This document shows positions 26,421-35,264 of a DNA stretch of 64,000 nucleotides, in pieces (the first letter of the stretch is position 1; each line of letters starts with the position of its first letter). The stretch is from Clostridium sp. E02 (GTDB taxonomy: Bacteria > Bacillota > Clostridia > Lachnospirales > Lachnospiraceae), in the NCBI RefSeq assembly GCF_003833015.1, contig NZ_RJLQ01000006.1, positions 1-64,000 on the forward strand, read 5' to 3'. The notes beneath the pieces are model-generated. The model made no database searches. It was not told where the DNA came from and saw only the letters and a program-made list of their open reading frames with translations. The translations under genes were made by a program, and so were the position numbers.

Positions 26421-28751
26421 TTATTTCATTTCTATATTCTGGATCTCTTCCCACCACCGGTAGTAGGTTGATATATCTGGAGTAATGGTATCAACATTTA
26501 CTCGTTCCGGGCTAAAGATAATACAATTTTGTCTCTGATAGATTGGTATTTCCACAGACCAATCAAGGATGATATCAAAGCACTGTTTATAAATCGCTTT
26601 TCTATATGTCTGGTCATCACTTGTTCTGGCTGCTAGAATTAATTGGTCTAATTCCGGGTCATTGAGTGCATAATGGTTGTCATCGGAACCACCTTTACCA
26701 AGTACATTATTACTGTGATATACTTGATACATATCTGGGTCTGGAGTTGCCTGCCATGCTGCACACCATAGATTCTGGGTCCCTGCATCTAAGGTGGTCC
26801 ACAACTGGCTGCTATCTGCAAAGTCATTAATATCTAATGTAATTCCGATTTCTTCTAATGCTGCTTTGCTGTCTGTTAATACGGCAAAGGATGGATGATC
26901 TCCTGTTCCATCTGCACCAATAAGAATTTCATATTCTAACGCTCCACCTTCCGGTGCTTTTGTTACCTTCCCATCTGCTACGGTATAACCAGCTGCTTCT
27001 AAATACCCAAGAGCTGCTTTTTTAGCTGCTTCATATTTATCATCTGCAGACATGGAGTCTGTGTAAATTTTATTTCCTTCTACATCTGTGGAATATGCAA
27101 TCTTGTAATCCGAGTCCGTTTTCTGTGGCGCTGCCCATGAGGTATTGGAAATCGGATACTGGATTACACTTGCTGCATCTCCATAGTAGGAGTCAATGGC
27201 TACATCCCGATACACGGAAAGAATGGTTGCAAGTGCTTTTCTTAAATTCTTTGAAGCGTCGGAACCTGGATCGCCTGCTACGTTTACCGTATTGGCATTG
27301 AGCCCAATATAACCGTAACCTAAATTATCCACTGTACTTACATACACTTTGTCTCCTGATAGTTCCCCATTGCTGTTTTCTCCTTTGATTTGATTAAAGA
27401 TGGATTTACTTCCTGCTGGATCGGATATATCAATGGTTCCTTGTAATATCCCTGTTACTTTATCTGCATCGGAAGATTCTTTATATTGAAGATATTTAAT
27501 CTTAGGAGCACCTAAGTAATAATTCTCGTTTGCTTCATAGTAAATAACTTTGTTTTCATATTTTACAAATTTGTATGGTCCTGCTCCCATAGGAGTTGTT
27601 GTTTTTTCTTTTACTACGGATAAATCCCCCCGCTTAAATCCAAATTTATTGTTGTCATAATCATACAAAGATGGATCCCCGTAGTAATGCATGGGAGCAC
27701 ATTCAACATCAAAGTTATAGAGCACGGTTGCATCATACCCATTTGTTTGAACCTGTACTTCGGTATCACTGATTTTTTTAATTCCCTCGATGTTTGGAAC
27801 TTCCTTCCCTTCCCCACCACTTCTCTTTTGTTCTACTACATAGGTTTCAGCCAAGGCATTTACATCTGCATCAAAATTGTTTTCATCCTGAGCAAAGGCT
27901 TTTCCCAACGCTTTATAGTCGGTTCCGTACATAGCAATCAGATCCTGAAGCACCTGCTTTTCATCCGTGGCTTTTGTAGAATCATAAGTTTCATCTTTCG
28001 AATAAAAGAATGCAAATAGATCTTTTGTTTTGGGGTACTTTTCTGTATAGGTGGCATACGCTTCGTTTCCATAAAGTGACGCTGCCCAATCCAGTTCACT
28101 TGTTAACGTAGGAACGATAATTGTCTCTTTTATTTTAGCAGCCAACTCATCCGGCATCGCATCAATTGCTGCCTGAACTTCTTCTTTTGTAATGGAGTCT
28201 GCCGCTGTACTGTTTGCACGGTAGTTCTTCATACCGATAACTGGCTTGGAACCAAAATTTTCTCCACCATCGTAAGCGGGATCGGATAAAACATATAGGG
28301 TAAAGATAATATCATCTGCTGTTAAAGGTTTGCCATCACTAAATTTCACGTCATCTCGAATCTTAACATCATAGGTTGTGATATCAGTGGCTTTATCATA
28401 ATTGGTGGTAATATTTGATAGACCATTATATGTATAATCGGTTCCATTATAAGGGATTGTCTCTCCGTCTTTCGCATTTGCGACTAAAGCACCGGAACGG
28501 TCAAACGTTCCAATCCTTACTTGTGTTATGATCTCAGCCTGTTTGTCATAATCCGAGTTACGGAAAAATGGACTGAATTTTTCACTAAAATGAGACATAC
28601 CAACCACCAGTGGTACCTCCTCTGTTGTTCCTGCTAAAACCTCTTTGCTTCCTTTGTCCGCATCCTTTGATGCAGAATCCTTTAAACCGCATGCAGTCAA
28701 TGAAGTAACCGTCATTGCAGCGACTAGAAAAAGAGCTAAACTTTTTTTCAT
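26421..28751 (-). CDS. oppA: Oligopeptide-binding lipoprotein OppA, enlarged
   Basis: The 776-aa lipoprotein is much longer than usual family 5 binding proteins (about 540). The signal has lipobox LTAC with Cys21. Family motifs are clear: TYDVKIRDDVKFSDGKPLTADDIIFTLY, IEGIKKISDTEVQV, and a C-terminal peptide-binding half (LRKALATILSVYRDVAI). Between the two lobe-I motifs lies an extra stretch of about 150 residues (about 168-318), mostly charged and helical in look. I chose the ATG at 28751, behind AAAGGAGGATTTTAAG. It captures peptides for OppB/C. Confidence 0.94.
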   Translation of the reverse strand: MKKSLALFLVAAMTVTSLTACGLKDSASKDADKGSKEVLAGTTEEVPLVVGMSHFSEKFSPFFRNSDYDKQAEIITQVRIGTFDRSGALVANAKDGETIPYNGTDYTYNGLSNITTNYDKATDITTYDVKIRDDVKFSDGKPLTADDIIFTLYVLSDPAYDGGENFGSKPVIGMKNYRANSTAADSITKEEVQAAIDAMPDELAAKIKETIIVPTLTSELDWAASLYGNEAYATYTEKYPKTKDLFAFFYSKDETYDSTKATDEKQVLQDLIAMYGTDYKALGKAFAQDENNFDADVNALAETYVVEQKRSGGEGKEVPNIEGIKKISDTEVQVQTNGYDATVLYNFDVECAPMHYYGDPSLYDYDNNKFGFKRGDLSVVKEKTTTPMGAGPYKFVKYENKVIYYEANENYYLGAPKIKYLQYKESSDADKVTGILQGTIDISDPAGSKSIFNQIKGENSNGELSGDKVYVSTVDNLGYGYIGLNANTVNVAGDPGSDASKNLRKALATILSVYRDVAIDSYYGDAASVIQYPISNTSWAAPQKTDSDYKIAYSTDVEGNKIYTDSMSADDKYEAAKKAALGYLEAAGYTVADGKVTKAPEGGALEYEILIGADGTGDHPSFAVLTDSKAALEEIGITLDINDFADSSQLWTTLDAGTQNLWCAAWQATPDPDMYQVYHSNNVLGKGGSDDNHYALNDPELDQLILAARTSDDQTYRKAIYKQCFDIILDWSVEIPIYQRQNCIIFSPERVNVDTITPDISTYYRWWEEIQNIEMK

Positions 28752-28793
28752 CTTAAAATCCTCCTTTATTTTTTTATAAAGCAAGCGGCCGGC

Positions 28794-29297
28794 TTAGAGC
28801 CTTCCGCATACGATACGATTATGATAACGTAAGAGAAAGATAGAAATTCCTGCTATTAATATATTGGCAATACAAAAGCTTCCTTCCTTTATCAAATCAA
28901 TTTCTTGAGCATATTTTATGAGAAAGACAACGTCCCCAATTCCCGCTGCCATACTTGCCATCATGATTCCAACGATAGAAAACTTCACTCGGTTGTAACA
29001 TTTATCGTAAATGGCATATTCCATTGGCTGTGATTGTTTTGGTATTCTTCTATATCCCCGGATCAAAAAGGTCAGAGGCAAAAAGATGCATAGATAGGGG
29101 AACAATACATAAATGCAAAAACTCCCTTTATTGTTTAAGAATCCTGCTGCTGCAAAAATCAATACCAAAGCGATTATGGCAGCAAAAATCACGATTCGCA
29201 TCTTTTTGTACTCTGCATTGGTTAAATGAAATTTGTAATAATCCCCTATATAACAGATTTCATCGATCCCCTTATAGTCTTTCCTATACTTATTCAC
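28794..29297 (-). CDS. Hypothetical four-helix membrane protein in the peptide-uptake operon
   Basis: The 167-aa protein has a polar N-terminus of about 33 residues and four hydrophobic segments (about 34-54, 62-82, 108-127, 140-158). No known family is recognised. It lies 27 bp after the oligoendopeptidase gene and 42 bp before oppA on the same strand, so it is probably part of the operon. Confidence 0.65.
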   Translation of the reverse strand: MNKYRKDYKGIDEICYIGDYYKFHLTNAEYKKMRIVIFAAIIALVLIFAAAGFLNNKGSFCIYVLFPYLCIFLPLTFLIRGYRRIPKQSQPMEYAIYDKCYNRVKFSIVGIMMASMAAGIGDVVFLIKYAQEIDLIKEGSFCIANILIAGISIFLLRYHNRIVCGRL

Positions 29298-29324
29298 CAG
29301 CTCCTCCTTATTCTCTTACACCAA

Positions 29325-30998
29325 CTAGTGAATCTTTTGTTCCAGCTTTTTTACAATCCCCTCTATACATCCATCCTCAAAAGGATTGTCTAAACCAACT
29401 TCTTTTACCATATTCGTAAAGAAATCACTGGCAGATAAACGACAAAGCTTAAGATAACTGTCCCAGGCTTCTTTATAATTCTCATCCATTTTAACTTTAT
29501 ACTGGAATGCGCAAGTCTGTGCGATGCAATAATCAATGTAGTACAATGGATAATCATAGATGTGCAGCTGTTTCTGCCAAAACCCGCCTTTTTCAAAGTA
29601 CGGACACCCCGTGTAATCCATATGTGGCCGATAAACCTTTTCAAGTTCTTTCCATGCGCCATGCCTTTCTTCTGGAGTCATTTCTGGATTTTCATATACG
29701 ATGTGTTGAAATTCATCCACCATACATCCATATGGAATGAACGCAGCTGCTGCTTCGAGATGCATGGAGAGGTAATCATTCGTTCTCTCACCGAAGAATT
29801 TATTCATCCAAGGTTCTGTAAAAAATTCCATAGACATAGAATGAATTTCTGCTGTTTCCATTGTAATATCTGCATGTTCTTTGATGGGATCCATTCCGGA
29901 AAGATACCCTTGGAACGCATGCCCACATTCGTGTGTAATCACGTCTACATCACCACTTGTTCCATTAAAATTAGCAAAGATAAAAGGAGAGCGGTAAACA
30001 GGAAGGTAGGTCATATATCCACCTGCTTTTTTTGTCTTTCTTCCCAGAACATCAAACAACTGATTTTCTGTCATAAAATCAAAAAATTCTTTGGTTTCTT
30101 TCGAAAGATCAGCATACATGTTTTGACCTTCCACCATGATCTCTTCCGGTGTTCCAATGGGGGCTGGATTTCCATTTAAAAAATAAACCCCTTCATCGAT
30201 ATAAGATAATTTTTCAAGCCCAAGACGAATCCGTCTTCTTTCATGAAGCTGTTCCGCAAATGGTACGAAGTATTTTTTTATCTGATTCCGAAAGTTTTCT
30301 ACCATGGCCTTATCGTAACAGTTTCTCTTCATTCGATAATACCCTAACCCCAAGTAATTATCGTATCCCAGTTCTTTTGCCTGTTTGGTACGATTCTTCA
30401 CTAATTTATCATAGATCGCATCCAGTTCTGCCCCATTGGTTTCAAAGTAAGCACTGTACTTGTCATAAGCTTTTTGTCTTACGTTTCTGTCCTCATGACT
30501 CAAATATTTTCGAAGCAGAGAAAGATTAAGAATTTCCCCTTCCCAGTCAATTTCAGCACCGGCGATCCTCTTATCGTAGGCCGTGGTCAATGCGTTTTCT
30601 TCTTGCATCAAAGGAATGATTTTTTTATCAAACGCTTTCATGGTGATTTCAATATTTTTAAATGCAACGTTTCCAATCTTTTCTTCTAAAAAAGCACGGT
30701 ATGGGGATTCATACATCTGCCTGGCATACATCACTTCCATATTAGAAAGTTCTGGCATAATCTGATCATAGTATGCTTGTTCCTGATCATAGAATTCATC
30801 TTTGGTATCAATGTCATGTCTGATTTGAGCGATGGTTGTCATTGTCTCTATTTCGTTTATGAATGCGTAATATTTTTTGTGAACCTCAAACTGTGCTTCT
30901 CCACTTTTTGCATCCGCAAATTCCTTCATGATCTGATTAAACTGTACCTGTTTTTCCTCAAGATCAATTCTTTGATATGGCATTTCTTTAAATTTCAT
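29325..30998 (-). CDS. M3-family oligoendopeptidase (PepF-like)
   Basis: The 557-aa zinc metallopeptidase has the thermolysin-type motif HECGH (H356, E357, H360) and the third ligand glutamate in METAEIHSMSMEFF. The helical fold and size match the M3 oligoendopeptidase F group. It has no signal peptide, so it cuts imported peptides in the cytoplasm. Its location between an ArsR-type regulator and the oppABCDF genes supports that role. Its start overlaps the regulator's end by 11 nt. Confidence 0.94.
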   Translation of the reverse strand: MKFKEMPYQRIDLEEKQVQFNQIMKEFADAKSGEAQFEVHKKYYAFINEIETMTTIAQIRHDIDTKDEFYDQEQAYYDQIMPELSNMEVMYARQMYESPYRAFLEEKIGNVAFKNIEITMKAFDKKIIPLMQEENALTTAYDKRIAGAEIDWEGEILNLSLLRKYLSHEDRNVRQKAYDKYSAYFETNGAELDAIYDKLVKNRTKQAKELGYDNYLGLGYYRMKRNCYDKAMVENFRNQIKKYFVPFAEQLHERRRIRLGLEKLSYIDEGVYFLNGNPAPIGTPEEIMVEGQNMYADLSKETKEFFDFMTENQLFDVLGRKTKKAGGYMTYLPVYRSPFIFANFNGTSGDVDVITHECGHAFQGYLSGMDPIKEHADITMETAEIHSMSMEFFTEPWMNKFFGERTNDYLSMHLEAAAAFIPYGCMVDEFQHIVYENPEMTPEERHGAWKELEKVYRPHMDYTGCPYFEKGGFWQKQLHIYDYPLYYIDYCIAQTCAFQYKVKMDENYKEAWDSYLKLCRLSASDFFTNMVKEVGLDNPFEDGCIEGIVKKLEQKIH

Positions 30999-32115
30999 TT
31001 TGCTCCTCCAATAAAAGTACGTCTTTTGCTTCTACTAACAAGTTACGAGTGGCCTCTTTGTTCATTTGATAATATACTTTATTATCTACCTTTTCTATAT
31101 TAATGAGTCCCATAATCATAAGAGAACTCATATGATGGGATATCGTAGCCGTTGTGAGCTTCAATTCCGTGGCAATTTCTTGTCCATACGCTTTCTTATC
31201 CCGAATGAATCGTAAAATCTCAAATTTACTTGGGTCTGATAATAACTTTAACCCATTGTACAATTCTTCATTCGTCAATCGCTTTTTGGTCGCTCTGAAC
31301 TCGCAGTCAAAGGTAATACCTACATCTAATATGTGGTAATCTCCTGCATTTTCATCATTCCCATTGAAAATAACTCTGTCACAGCACATAATCTGCGTTC
31401 GGATAAAAGCAGGTTTTCTTGGAAAACTATCTTCTTTTATATTATAGAAGCTGCTAATTAACTTCAAAAAATCATTTTCTTTAAAATATTCTATCCAATA
31501 ATCGGATGATTCTTTCTTTAATTCTTCTAATATTTTTTCATGCTTCTTCATTCTTGCAATCATTTGATCCAGAATTTCAAAAAGCTTATCTAAGTGTTTT
31601 CCTGAGTGTTCCATTAATTCTAATAGCTGCCACTTCTGTGCTGGTTCACATTCTAGATTCCCGATCCGTTCGGTAAATGATACCGATTGATTTTTTTCAT
31701 ATACGGATGTCTCTATCTCAGTATTTGCTAATGTAAGTTCCATTGTGTTGTCATTCTTCAAATTATCAAAGGATTGCTTTATAAAGCGTTTCATTTCTTT
31801 CTTATCACTTGAAAAAACAGAGTGTTTAATACTTTGATATAATATTTTAGCAATACAAAGATCATCAAATACAAAACGTTTAAAATAGAACTTGATATCC
31901 TGATCTGCAAAATCCACATGTTTTTTTACATCCTCTTCAATACGACTTAATTGGTCTAATTGGTTGCTGATCTTCACATGTTCTTTTATATCTAAGCGTT
32001 TTAGCATGTCATTTTTTAAGTGATTATATGAATGATTATTCACAATTCGAAAAAGCAATTCTATGCTTTCCCTATAATAATCAATCTCTTCTATTACGGT
32101 ATATTCTAATTTCAT
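30988..32115 (-). CDS. ArsR-family regulator with long N-terminal domain
   Basis: The 375-aa protein ends in an ArsR winged helix (about 283-360: LLSDPSKFEILRFIRDKKAYG, GQEIATELKLTTATISHHMSSL, GLINIEKVDNKVYYQMN). Standard ArsR proteins have about 100 residues; here about 278 more precede it, helical in character and of no family I recognise. No metal-binding cysteine pair is visible in the HTH. It is the first gene of the peptide-uptake operon and probably controls it, perhaps sensing peptides through the N-terminal domain (inference). Confidence 0.85.
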   Translation of the reverse strand: MKLEYTVIEEIDYYRESIELLFRIVNNHSYNHLKNDMLKRLDIKEHVKISNQLDQLSRIEEDVKKHVDFADQDIKFYFKRFVFDDLCIAKILYQSIKHSVFSSDKKEMKRFIKQSFDNLKNDNTMELTLANTEIETSVYEKNQSVSFTERIGNLECEPAQKWQLLELMEHSGKHLDKLFEILDQMIARMKKHEKILEELKKESSDYWIEYFKENDFLKLISSFYNIKEDSFPRKPAFIRTQIMCCDRVIFNGNDENAGDYHILDVGITFDCEFRATKKRLTNEELYNGLKLLSDPSKFEILRFIRDKKAYGQEIATELKLTTATISHHMSSLMIMGLINIEKVDNKVYYQMNKEATRNLLVEAKDVLLLEEQNEI

Positions 32116-32199
32116 ATGAAAGTTCCTTCCTCTTCTCTACTCAATACATAAATTAAAATATACATTTATTTACTAATTAATATGCATATCTTTTTATAA

Positions 32200-32227
32200 A
32201 GTTTATCATTAATTCGACGTTTGTCAA
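32200..32227 (-). promoter_or_regulatory. Predicted promoter of the arsR-pepF-opp operon
   Basis: The minus strand reads TTGACA (32222-32227), N16, TAAACT (32200-32205), leaving a leader of about 80 nt. The leader is very AT-rich, with ATACAT repeats. Confidence 0.55.
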
Positions 32228-32279
32228 TACTTCTCTTAGATAAACATCGAATATTATGAGGTTCATTTAATAAATAAAG

Positions 32280-32298
32280 TGAATTAAATATTTATTCA
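32280..32298. promoter_or_regulatory. Possible ArsR-type operator dyad
   Basis: A 19-bp AT-rich near-palindrome, TGAATTAAATATTTATTCA, lies about 53 bp upstream of the -35. Its TGAAT / ATTCA arms resemble operators of the ArsR/SmtB family. Position upstream of the promoter is unusual for a simple repressor. The rest of 32116-32461 holds only the ppdK terminator. Confidence 0.35.
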
Positions 32299-32356
32299 AA
32301 GCTTAATTGTTCACATTAACGTATCACAACCATCTAACTATAAGGTTCTACAATAC

Positions 32357-32391
32357 AAAAAGAGGTTCACCAGTCAACCCAGTGAACCCCT
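32357..32391 (-). terminator. Terminator of ppdK
   Basis: The minus strand forms a 13-bp stem (AGGGGTTCACTGG / CTGGTGAACCTCT with a 5-nt loop) followed by TTTTG, about 70 bp after the ppdK stop. Confidence 0.9.
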
Positions 32392-32461
32392 CCACACTCA
32401 AAATCTTCCGATTTCAAGCCACTTATTCAATTCTTACGCTAAATAGTATCAATCTCAAAAG

Positions 32462-35089
32462 TTATCTATTATTCAATGCTGCCTGTGCTGCTGCCAATTT
32501 TGCAATCGGTACTCGGAACGGAGAACAAGATACATAATCGAGTCCGATTTTATGACAAAACTCAACGGAGGTTGGATCTCCTCCATGCTCCCCACAGATC
32601 CCCACATGCATATCAGGACGTACACTCTTTCCCAGTTTGATGGCTGTCTCCATGAGCTTTCCAACTCCGATTTGATCCAACTTTGTAAACGGATCGTTCT
32701 CAAAAATCTTGGTATCGTAATACGAATCCAGGAACTTTCCTGCATCATCACGGGAGAATCCATACGTCATCTGGGTTAGATCATTGGTTCCAAAACAGAA
32801 GAATTCTGCATCCTTAGCAATCTCATCTGCAGTCAGAGCCGCTCTTGGAATCTCGATCATGGTTCCCACTTCATACTTTAAACTGCTTCCAACAGAGGCA
32901 ATCTCTTCATCTGCCGTCTCAACCACAATCTTTTTCACAAATTTCAATTCCTGCTTATCACAAATCAGAGGAATCATAATCTCTGGACATACCTTCCAAT
33001 CTGGATGATCTTTTTGAACCTTGATCGCCGCACGAATGACAGCCTTCGTCTGCATTCTAGCAATTTCTGGATATGTAACAGCAAGACGGCATCCTCTGTG
33101 ACCCATCATAGGATTAAACTCATGGAGTGAATTAATGATGTTCTTAATCTGTTCCACTGTTTTCCCCTGTGAATCTGCCAATCTCTTAATATCTGCTTCA
33201 TCCGTAGGAACAAACTCATGAAGGGGTGGGTCTAGAAAACGAATGGTTACCGGATTCCCCTCCAAAGCTTCATATAGTTTTTCAAAATCTGCCTGTTGTA
33301 CTGGTAGGATTTTTTCAAGAGCTGCTTCTCTCTCACTTACTGTATCCGAACAAATCATCTCACGGAAAGCATCAATTCTGTCCCCTTCAAAGAACATATG
33401 CTCCGTCCGGCAAAGACCGATTCCTTCTGCACCCAGTTCTCTTGCCTTCTTCGCATCCGTTGGTGTGTCAGCATTGGTTCTGACTCTCAGTTTTCTAAAC
33501 TTATCTGCCCATTCCATAATTCTTCCAAATTCACCATCAATCGTTGCAGCCATGGTTCCGATAATGCCATCATATATTTTACCTGTAGATCCATTAATCG
33601 ATAACCAGTCACCTTCGTGATATTCTTTTCCATGTAGAACAAATTTCTTATCAGCTTCGTTCATCATAATATCGGAACAGCCAGATACACAGCAAGTTCC
33701 CATACCACGCGCAACCACTGCTGCATGGGAAGTCATACCCCCTCTTACCGTTAAAATCCCTTGTGCCGCTTTCATTCCTTCAATATCTTCAGGAGAAGTT
33801 TCCAAACGAACCAGAATCACCTTTTCCCCTTTTTCTTTCCATGCCTTCGCTGTTTCAGCTGTAAACACGATCTTTCCGCAAGCCGCACCTGGAGAAGCCG
33901 CCAATGCTTTTCCAATCGGTTCTGCTTTCAAAAGTTCTGCTGTGTCAAACTGTGGGTGAAGAAGTGTGTCTAAATTTCTCGGATCAATCATCCGAATTGC
34001 CTTCTCCTCTGAGATCATATATTCATCCACCAGATCACATGCAATTTTTAATGCAGCCTTTGCCGTTCTTTTTCCATTCCGGGTCTGAAGCATATATAAT
34101 TTCTTATCTTCAATGGTAAACTCCATATCCTGCATGTCTTTGTAATGATCTTCTAATATGCTGCAGATTCCAACAAACTTATGATATACCTTCGGCATTA
34201 CCTCTTCCAGATCCTGAATCTTTTGAGGGGTACGCACTCCAGCAACCACATCTTCTCCCTGGGCATTCATCAAGAACTCACCCATCAGGCATTTTTCACC
34301 TGTCCCAGGATCACGTGTAAATGCAACTCCAGTACCGGAAGTATCCCCCATGTTCCCAAATACCATCATTTGAACATTAACCGCTGTTCCCCAGGAATAT
34401 GGAATGTCGTTATCCCGACGGTATACATTCGCTCTTGGATTATCCCAAGACCGGAAAACTGCTTCGATGGCATCTATTAGCTGTTCTTTGGGATCATCTG
34501 GGAAATTGGAACCAATTTTTTTTCGGTACTCTTCTTTAAATTGGTTGGCAAGTTCCTTTAAATCCTCTGCAGTCAAATCCACATCCTGAGTGACCCCATT
34601 CCTGTCTTTCATCTGGTCAATCAGTACTTCAAAATGTTTTTTTCCTACTTCCATAACTACATCGGAAAACATCTGAATAAATCTTCGGTAGCAGTCCCAT
34701 GCCCAGCGTGGATTGCCAGACTTAGAAGACAATATTTCAACAACTTCTTCATTTAATCCAAGATTTAAGATCGTATCCATCATACCAGGCATAGATGCCC
34801 TGGCACCAGAACGCACGGAAACCAGAAGAGGATTTTCATTATCACCAAACTTTTTGCCAGTGACTTTCTCCATCTTTGTAATGTGCCCCATGATCTGCCC
34901 CATAATCTCGTCATTAATTTTCTGCCTGTCTTCGTAATACTGAGTACATGCTTCCGTTGTGATTGTAAACCCCTGTGGAACCGGAAGTCCCAGATTCGTC
35001 ATCTCTGCCAGGTTTGCACCTTTGCCACCCAACAAATTTTTCATGTCTGCATTCCCTTCGGTAAACAAATAAACCCATTTTCTTGCCAT
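32462..35089 (-). CDS. ppdK: Pyruvate, phosphate dikinase
   Basis: The 875-aa enzyme converts pyruvate, ATP and phosphate to PEP, AMP and pyrophosphate, and runs in reverse as a PPi-dependent glycolytic step in many clostridia. Domains in order: nucleotide-binding (1-340, GGKGANLAEMTNLGLPVPQG), swivelling phosphohistidine domain (H455 in GGMTSHAAVVARG, the same number as in Clostridium symbiosum), PEP/pyruvate barrel (about 520-875, ending GICGEHGGDPTSVEF). The RBS GGAGGATATTTACTT precedes the ATG. It is monocistronic. Confidence 0.98.
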   Translation of the reverse strand: MARKWVYLFTEGNADMKNLLGGKGANLAEMTNLGLPVPQGFTITTEACTQYYEDRQKINDEIMGQIMGHITKMEKVTGKKFGDNENPLLVSVRSGARASMPGMMDTILNLGLNEEVVEILSSKSGNPRWAWDCYRRFIQMFSDVVMEVGKKHFEVLIDQMKDRNGVTQDVDLTAEDLKELANQFKEEYRKKIGSNFPDDPKEQLIDAIEAVFRSWDNPRANVYRRDNDIPYSWGTAVNVQMMVFGNMGDTSGTGVAFTRDPGTGEKCLMGEFLMNAQGEDVVAGVRTPQKIQDLEEVMPKVYHKFVGICSILEDHYKDMQDMEFTIEDKKLYMLQTRNGKRTAKAALKIACDLVDEYMISEEKAIRMIDPRNLDTLLHPQFDTAELLKAEPIGKALAASPGAACGKIVFTAETAKAWKEKGEKVILVRLETSPEDIEGMKAAQGILTVRGGMTSHAAVVARGMGTCCVSGCSDIMMNEADKKFVLHGKEYHEGDWLSINGSTGKIYDGIIGTMAATIDGEFGRIMEWADKFRKLRVRTNADTPTDAKKARELGAEGIGLCRTEHMFFEGDRIDAFREMICSDTVSEREAALEKILPVQQADFEKLYEALEGNPVTIRFLDPPLHEFVPTDEADIKRLADSQGKTVEQIKNIINSLHEFNPMMGHRGCRLAVTYPEIARMQTKAVIRAAIKVQKDHPDWKVCPEIMIPLICDKQELKFVKKIVVETADEEIASVGSSLKYEVGTMIEIPRAALTADEIAKDAEFFCFGTNDLTQMTYGFSRDDAGKFLDSYYDTKIFENDPFTKLDQIGVGKLMETAIKLGKSVRPDMHVGICGEHGGDPTSVEFCHKIGLDYVSCSPFRVPIAKLAAAQAALNNR

Positions 35090-35165
35090 AAGTAAATATC
35101 CTCCTCAAAATGTGTTAATTTTGCTGCTTCTCCGCTGGTTTCCATAGCAGATAAGCCCTGAAAAT

Positions 35166-35193
35166 ATTATAGCACAATTAAAGGACTAGTAAA
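35166..35193 (-). promoter_or_regulatory. Predicted sigma-A promoter for ppdK
   Basis: The minus strand reads TTTACT (35188-35193), N16, TATAAT (35166-35171), about 77 bp before the start codon. Confidence 0.65.
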
Positions 35194-35264
35194 GATCTTT
35201 TCTTAGATTATTCTGTGTATTTTTCTCTTTTTTAGATACAATTATGTTGAAAGCCCTTACAATG

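Noticed and set aside
29562-30179. 205-aa plus-strand frame opposite the oligoendopeptidase gene
   Set aside because: It is antisense to a clear M3 peptidase; the composition is rich in F, H, C and I, as expected of a shadow frame.
33243-33620. 125-aa and similar plus-strand frames opposite ppdK
   Set aside because: They lie wholly within a conserved ppdK gene and show no domain.
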